DNA from: Cyanobacteria bacterium UBA11372
GTDB taxonomy: Bacteria; Cyanobacteriota; Cyanobacteriia; Cyanobacteriales; Aerosakkonemataceae
Length of the DNA stretch: 9,539 bases
Assembly: GCA_003486675.1 (NCBI GenBank)
Contig: DNGG01000611.1
Location: 4,834-14,372 of the forward strand
Direction of reading: 5' to 3'
The notes below the pieces were generated by a model. It was not told where the DNA came from. It worked only from the letters and a program-made list of their open reading frames with translations, and ran no database searches. Both the position numbers and the translations under genes were made by a program. This document shows, piece by piece, positions 5,896-9,539 of the stretch. Within the stretch, counting starts at the first letter, position 1. Each line of letters starts with the position of its first letter.

Positions 5896-6843
5896 CTAAA
5901 ATTTAGCCTCTGGGTCAAGCTTTAAAATCAATTCTCGCAACTCATTTACGGTAGCATGAGATCGTTCTAGCTCCAACTGAGTTTGCTGTAGTTGATATTT
6001 TATGCTTTCCAGTTCTGTTTTAGTCTGTTGTCGTTGCCACTGAAACTGTTGCCATTGTACAATTGGCGAATCAGTTAAGTTATTTGTCTGGTGCTTCAAA
6101 TTGTAAAGGCAAGAGTTGATTAGCAAGCGCTCTGCTTCTTCGCTAAAAAATATGTTTTCAATTACGCAATTTGAGCGACTCCATTTAGATATTTTAGGCG
6201 TGATGACGGAAATGCAATCAGACATAACATCTTCACCTAACCAAGAAATTATTTCTTGGCTTAAGCATTGTAAGCCAGCCTGTTCAGAGTATTGCTCAAA
6301 TAGTTTAGCGCTCATACTTTCAGCCCGCCAATACAGCTGTTCTACCTCTAATTTACCAGTAGAAGGATTGAGATAGCTACCCAAGTTGGAATGATGGATA
6401 AATCCAATACCATTTGGTTTAAGTTTGAAAGCTATCTGTTGCAAATATGCTTGAATGACATCTTCCTCTGCATGAACTAAAGAGTCAAAGCTAAAGATAA
6501 AGTCAATAGATTTATCTGGAACCATTTTTAATGACTTACCATCATTGACATGATAAGTAATATGCGAACAATCAGCAAAACGCTGTTGACAAGCCGCAAT
6601 ACATTTTTCTGTTAAATCTACGACAATTAAATTGTCGCAATAATCTTTTAAATATTGTGTCCAACGCCCAAAACCAGGAGCTATTTCTAAGATTGTTCCG
6701 GCAGGAATAAATGCTTGAATGCGAGGGTATATGCTGCCCCAAAAGCAGTTATCTGTTCCCCCCCAGGATTTAGACCATTCATTACCCTGTTCGTTCCAAC
6801 TGTAACTAGACCATTTATTCAAGTTTTCTTCAACACTAGGCAT
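5896..6843 (-). CDS. Class I SAM-dependent methyltransferase with C-terminal coiled coil
   Basis: This is a 315-residue protein. TILEIAPGFGRWTQYL (50-65) is the SAM glycine loop, VVDL (74-77) carries the ribose-binding acidic residue D76, NDGKSLKMV (100-108) is the adenine-site acidic motif, and SIDFIFSFDSLVHAE (112-126) is the post-strand-4 region. HHSNLGSY (150-157) follows the predicted strand 5. Residues about 262-308, rich in Gln, Glu and Leu, look like a coiled coil that could drive oligomerisation or docking to partners. A strong AGGAGGT ribosome site (6848-6854) lies 4 nt before the ATG. The gene follows the glycosyltransferase by 113 bp on the same strand. A methyltransferase acting on a sugar or glycolipid is likely; the acceptor cannot be read from the sequence. 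Confidence 0.87.
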   Translation of the reverse strand: MPSVEENLNKWSSYSWNEQGNEWSKSWGGTDNCFWGSIYPRIQAFIPAGTILEIAPGFGRWTQYLKDYCDNLIVVDLTEKCIAACQQRFADCSHITYHVNDGKSLKMVPDKSIDFIFSFDSLVHAEEDVIQAYLQQIAFKLKPNGIGFIHHSNLGSYLNPSTGKLEVEQLYWRAESMSAKLFEQYSEQAGLQCLSQEIISWLGEDVMSDCISVITPKISKWSRSNCVIENIFFSEEAERLLINSCLYNLKHQTNNLTDSPIVQWQQFQWQRQQTKTELESIKYQLQQTQLELERSHATVNELRELILKLDPEAKF

Positions 6844-6852
6844 CTTGACCTC

Positions 6853-6882
6853 CTATAAATAAAAATCATAATTTTTCTTCAT
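6853..6882 (-). CDS. Possible 9-codon leader peptide ahead of the methyltransferase
   Basis: MKKNYDFYL is preceded by AAGGA and ends in a TAG whose last bases are part of the GGAGG ribosome site of the next gene. This geometry would allow translational coupling. It is very short and may be chance in AT-rich DNA. Confidence 0.2.
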   Translation of the reverse strand: MKKNYDFYL

Positions 6883-6956
6883 CTGGTTTTCCTTAACCCT
6901 CCTGGTTATACATGAGGGGGTTATTTATCATTTCTAAATACATAGATTTTAGCTAT

Positions 6957-7928
6957 TTAATCACCAAAATTTGTAAAATCCTCAATCATCTGAACATAGT
7001 TTTTTATCAATTGACGAAAATCAAAATTATCTTTGGCATATTCTACAATTTCTTGCCGATAAACTTGATTTTTTTCAATCAACTCTGCAATGGTATTGCA
7101 AACAATTTGTTGATTTTCCTCTGTGGCATTAGTTAATATATCATCTGGCAAAACTCTAATAAAATCTTTGCAGTGTAAGTTAGCACTAGCAGATTCTGAA
7201 ACCACAACAGATAAACCTGCTGCCATCGCTTCTAGTACTACGAGTGGTGCAACTTCTCCATCGCTAATTAAAACTAAACAACTATAATCTGTGAGGTTGG
7301 CATAAACTTGTGGTAAACTCCATATCCCTAAATATTTTGTCGTCCTTCCTTCTGTAAAATCAGGGTCATCTAAAGGGCCGACAAAATCTAAATCCAACTT
7401 TCCATCGATGATTCCTGCCAGTAATCTCTGCTGTTTTCTTGGTTGAATCCAACCTAAACAAACAGCCTTATTATTTCCTTTTTCTTTAAAATTGAATTTC
7501 TGAGTATCTATAGCGTTAGGTTGAACTCTGATATATCCAGAATATCCTTTTTTTCTAAAAAACTCTTCTGATTGACGAGAAGGGGTAATTATACCGGGCA
7601 CGCTCATGTAAGAGGCAAATGCTTGTTTAAATTCTTCCTCCCATTTATCTTCTTTCAACAAGTAACCATAATGGCTGGTAAAACAATATTTATGCTGAAG
7701 TTTTTGATTAAAAATGTCAACTAAATTATAGGCGTGTAAATGCACAAAATCATATTTACCCTCGTTCAGGTATTTGATAGTTATCTCTGGATATTTTTCA
7801 TCTAAAAAATCTACTTTATGTCCAATCTCTTCTAAAAATATTTTGTATCCATTCATTAAAGTATAAATAGAATTTGATAATGGTGGTGCGGGACTATAAC
7901 CCCAACCAACAATAGCTATTTTCATCAA
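6957..7928 (-). CDS. GT-B glycosyltransferase, family 4-like
   Basis: This 323-residue protein is predicted to transfer a sugar from a nucleotide donor to a glycan or lipid-linked acceptor. The N-terminal domain opens with MKIAIVGWGYSPAPP (Rossmann start with a glycine turn) and includes DFVHLHAYN (60-68). ITPSRQSEEFFRKKG (114-128) and VQPNAIDTQKF (135-145) are the usual GT4 interdomain motifs. The C-terminal domain has LGWIQPRKQQ (158-167), where R164 and K165 are candidate phosphate contacts, and the E-x7-E signature at E225/E233 in DGEVAPLVVLEAMAAGLSVV. It is shorter than many GT4 enzymes (360-400) but complete at both ends. GGGAGGT (7931-7937 on the opposite strand) is a strong ribosome site that serves the ATG at 7928 or the adjacent one at 7925. 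It is the first gene of the minus-strand cassette, and two palindromes lie upstream. Confidence 0.9.
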   Translation of the reverse strand: MMKIAIVGWGYSPAPPLSNSIYTLMNGYKIFLEEIGHKVDFLDEKYPEITIKYLNEGKYDFVHLHAYNLVDIFNQKLQHKYCFTSHYGYLLKEDKWEEEFKQAFASYMSVPGIITPSRQSEEFFRKKGYSGYIRVQPNAIDTQKFNFKEKGNNKAVCLGWIQPRKQQRLLAGIIDGKLDLDFVGPLDDPDFTEGRTTKYLGIWSLPQVYANLTDYSCLVLISDGEVAPLVVLEAMAAGLSVVVSESASANLHCKDFIRVLPDDILTNATEENQQIVCNTIAELIEKNQVYRQEIVEYAKDNFDFRQLIKNYVQMIEDFTNFGD

Positions 7929-8014
7929 AAACCTCCCTTGTTACAAAGTTTAAAGTTAAACAATATTCTCTTTTGATTTTTGATGTCACCCAAAAATTAT
8001 TGAGATATCAACCT

Positions 8015-8035
8015 GATTTATCCCAGGGATAAATC
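8015..8035. repeat. 21-bp palindrome, possible operator or hairpin
   Basis: GATTTATCCC, one central A, then the exact reverse complement. It lies about 90 bp upstream of the glycosyltransferase start. It could be an operator, a transcript hairpin or a dispersed repeat. Confidence 0.6.
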
Positions 8036-8051
8036 TAGAATGAGCCGGAAA

Positions 8052-8085
8052 GTGTTTACAAATCTGACTTGATATGTGTAAACAC
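8052..8085. repeat. Inverted repeat GTGTTTACA-N16-TGTAAACAC
   Basis: Exact 9-bp arms at 8052-8060 and 8077-8085 are separated by 16 bp, about 125 bp upstream of the glycosyltransferase start. The spacing would suit a dimeric regulator or a stem-loop. Confidence 0.55.
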
Positions 8086-8209
8086 ACGACTCGCGAACTG
8101 CTATAAAATCGATTCGCAATCATCTTATCATAAAGCACAGTCAGAAACTTGGTTTTTGTTTCAGGACTGAAGCATGAAGATTCTATCACCTTTGTTTCTA
8201 CGTAGTGTA

Positions 8210-8268
8210 GGGGCGGGTAAAAATTGCAGATCTCGTGGTTCCAATGAATGATTGGTAAAACCCGCCCC
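8210..8268. repeat. GC-rich inverted repeat, second copy of the element inside 3540-3598
   Basis: GGGGCGGGT (8210-8218) pairs with ACCCGCCCC (8260-8268). The right part TGGTAAAACCCGCCCC is identical to 3583-3598, and the interiors are loosely alignable. An internal CCAAT/ATTGG hairpin lies at 8241-8255. Confidence 0.7.
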
Positions 8269-8411
8269 GAATTTGCTTGAACGACGATTTTTCAGAGAAA
8301 CCAGGTTTCTTTGCGTCAGTCCGGTTTTTGTTTCTTTTCCCTAAATCACGATCGCACTAAATTGTCAAGTAAAAGCAAATAATGATGCAAAATTCAGCGC
8401 CCGACCAGAAA

Positions 8412-8425
8412 AAATATGCATATTT
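8412..8425. repeat. 14-bp palindrome
   Basis: AAATATGCATATTT is its own reverse complement. It lies downstream (minus sense) of the permease remnant. Confidence 0.5.
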
Positions 8426-8441
8426 ACCGAGCGTGGCTTTT

Positions 8442-8503
8442 TCAGGGTGATGCTTGATACAGTGCATTTAGCAGGGGGAAGATGCTTCACTGCCTCACCC
8501 TGA
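8442..8503. repeat. Inverted repeat at the broken end of the permease remnant
   Basis: TCAGGGTGA (8442-8450) and TCACCCTGA (8495-8503) are exact 9-bp inverted ends of a 62-bp segment. The minus-strand TGA that ends the permease frame lies within the right arm, so insertion or deletion here may have truncated the gene. Confidence 0.5.
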
Positions 8504-8851
8504 CCACAAGGGAATAACCAGCGTTGCCGGATTGGGAAATTTAGCCGCGCCAGGGCGTAGCGATCGCTCGCCTCCGCGATCATCGCAGAATGGGGTGAGT
8601 GCGATCGCTACCAAGGTCGAATTGGCAAAAGCCAGCAGAAAATTCCCCCGCCCCCAAGCCTCCTGATAGTTAACAGGCGTTGGGTTAGCAGGAAAGATGC
8701 TGCCAGTCAAAGCCACACCCGAAGGCGCGAAGGACGTAAGAAACACAACGAGTAAGGGTAGCAACACAATAACTGCCCATACACAAAGCAAAACCAGGCT
8801 AAGGGCTTGCCACAACCGGGAGGATGATTGATTTAGCGATCTTATGGGCAT
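8495..8851 (-). pseudogene. Decayed MalG-type sugar ABC transporter permease (N-terminal part)
   Basis: The frame from the ATG at 8851 reads like the start of a carbohydrate ABC permease: a membrane segment (about residues 14-38, ALSLVLLCVWAVIVLLPLLV), then FLTSFAPSGVALTG, PTPVNYQEAWG and FANSTLVAIALT. The family then continues with a second helix ending in GYALARLNFP. That motif is present (YALARLNFP) but in the next frame (from about 8583), so one indel lies near 8583-8595. The following family motif ATLVIP appears back in the first frame (PATLVIPLWSG), which implies a second length change with loss of about ten codons. The frame then stops inside an inverted repeat. About two thirds of a normal permease (270-290 residues), including the EAA loop, is missing. 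No companion binding protein or ATPase is in the window. Confidence 0.85.
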
Positions 8852-9024
8852 AGAGTATTGATTTCGTCCTATGCTTAAAGTTTAAGAAATATATTGCAAC
8901 CGCTCTTAATCTGTTAGCCGCAGATTTGTTAAGTTAAACTAAGCGATTTTGACCCTCACGTTCAATTGATGAGGTTTGCTTATCTCGGCTCAGGTAAATT
9001 ACGCCAACAGGAGAGAATCAACTT

Positions 9025-9539
9025 ATGCAGCAGACTGAAGCTAGCCCAGCCATTGACTTCCAAACCGAAACCTACAAAGATGCATACAGCCGCATCAACG
9101 CGATCGTGATCGAAGGCGAACAAGAAGCCTACGAGAACTACATTCAATTGGCCGAACTGCTGCCACAACACAAAGAAGACTTAATCCGCCTCTCCAAAAT
9201 GGAGAGTCGCCACAAAAAAGGGTTTGAAGCTTGCGGGCGCAACCTCCAGGTGACGCCGGATATGGAATTCGCCAAGGAGTTTTTTGCCCAACTGCACCAA
9301 AACTTCAAAGATGCTTATGCAGAAGGCAAAATTGTCACTTGCCTGCTGATTCAGTCTTTGATTATCGAATGCTTTGCGATCGCGGCCTACAACATCTACA
9401 TCCCCTTCGCCGATCCCTTTGCTCGCAAAATTACTGAAGGGGTTGTTAAAGATGAATACACTCACCTCAACTTCGGTGAAGTTTGGCTGAAAGAACACTT
9501 TGTTTCAGCCAAAGCAGAGTTAGAAGAAGCCAATCGCCA
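9025..9539 (+). CDS. ado: Aldehyde-deformylating oxygenase (alkane synthase), 3' end beyond the window
   Basis: This ferritin-like di-iron enzyme turns fatty aldehydes made by acyl-ACP reductase into alkanes plus formate. 171 of about 231 residues are present. All six iron ligands are at the standard positions: E32 (GEQEAY), E60 and H63 (KMESRHKKG), E115 (SLIIECFAIAAYNIY), E144 and H147 (VKDEYTHLNFGE). An AGGAGAG ribosome site (about 9009-9015) precedes the ATG at 9025. It is divergent from the permease remnant. The reductase gene usually follows just downstream and would lie outside the window. GC content resembles the protease gene rather than the AT-rich cassette, which fits core chromosomal sequence. 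Confidence 0.97.
   Translation, partial: MQQTEASPAIDFQTETYKDAYSRINAIVIEGEQEAYENYIQLAELLPQHKEDLIRLSKMESRHKKGFEACGRNLQVTPDMEFAKEFFAQLHQNFKDAYAEGKIVTCLLIQSLIIECFAIAAYNIYIPFADPFARKITEGVVKDEYTHLNFGEVWLKEHFVSAKAELEEANR

Larger units (their letters stand above)
7929..8364. other. Gene-free upstream region of the glycosyltransferase cassette
   Basis: No convincing gene is present. A 67-codon minus-strand open frame at 7986-8189 has no recognisable domain and consists largely of repeat sequence. The region holds two palindromes close to the glycosyltransferase, a CCCGCCCC repeat, and two related GAAAC/GTTTC elements sharing GGTTTTTGTTTC (8151-8162 and 8323-8334), the second beside a 15-bp AGAAACC-A-GGTTTCT palindrome (8296-8310). 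No clear -10/-35 pair stands out. Confidence 0.65.

Noticed and set aside
4396..6843. Methyltransferases as cyanobactin tailoring enzymes (AgeMTPT type)
   Set aside because: The TylF and coiled-coil features and the glycosyltransferase neighbour fit glycan decoration; no AgeMTPT features were seen, and about 600 bp of repeats separate them from the protease.
7986..8189. Minus-strand 67-codon open frame
   Set aside because: It is composed of palindromes and repeat sequence with no family resemblance.
8365..8583. Separate 72-codon gene
   Set aside because: Its first residues are the frameshifted continuation of the permease remnant and the rest is non-homologous read-through.

Overview
The window looks like cyanobacterial chromosome. 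HIP1 octamers (GCGATCGC) recur along it. The right edge carries aldehyde-deformylating oxygenase, the alkane-forming enzyme of cyanobacteria. The spacers are full of the palindromic and MITE-like repeats usual in large, repeat-rich cyanobacterial genomes. A filamentous Oscillatoria/Microcoleus-type host is a guess from repeat style only.

Left third (1-3155): part of a cyanobactin (PatA-class RiPP) locus on the minus strand. The 672-residue S8 protease at 1137-3155 matches PatA/AcyA in size, intact Asp/His/Ser triad and two-domain layout. About 730 bp further along the same strand lies a 52-codon gene (247-405) that reads as a cyanobactin precursor peptide: a PatE-like N-terminus (KKSLHPQIVAPVER), a predicted core FAWTGIWDDP, and a FAGDDAE-type follower, FSGDDAE, right before the stop. 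The leader lacks the usual LAELSEEAL helix, and no heterocyclase, macrocyclase (PatG), prenyltransferase or PatB/C gene is visible. The remaining genes are either off the left edge or absent. The precursor sits between two copies of a HIP1-containing repeat block (about 7-106 and 541-634), and the protease linker carries an in-frame palindromic repeat.

Middle (3156-3761): no gene; a mosaic of nested inverted-repeat elements.

3762-7928: four minus-strand genes, visibly AT-richer than the protease or the oxygenase. In transcription order they are a GT4-type glycosyltransferase, a SAM methyltransferase with a C-terminal coiled coil, a two-domain protein (SAM methyltransferase plus TylF/MycF-type O-methyltransferase) and a GNAT acetyltransferase. 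This looks like a surface-glycan or glycoside decoration cassette, possibly acquired. Related copies of a GC-rich repeat lie on both sides of it (3540-3598 and 8210-8268).

Right end (7929-9539): a repeat-rich spacer with two strong palindromes upstream of the glycosyltransferase, then a decayed MalG-type sugar ABC permease with at least two frame changes (8495-8851, minus), then the start of the alkane-forming oxygenase gene on the plus strand, cut by the window edge.
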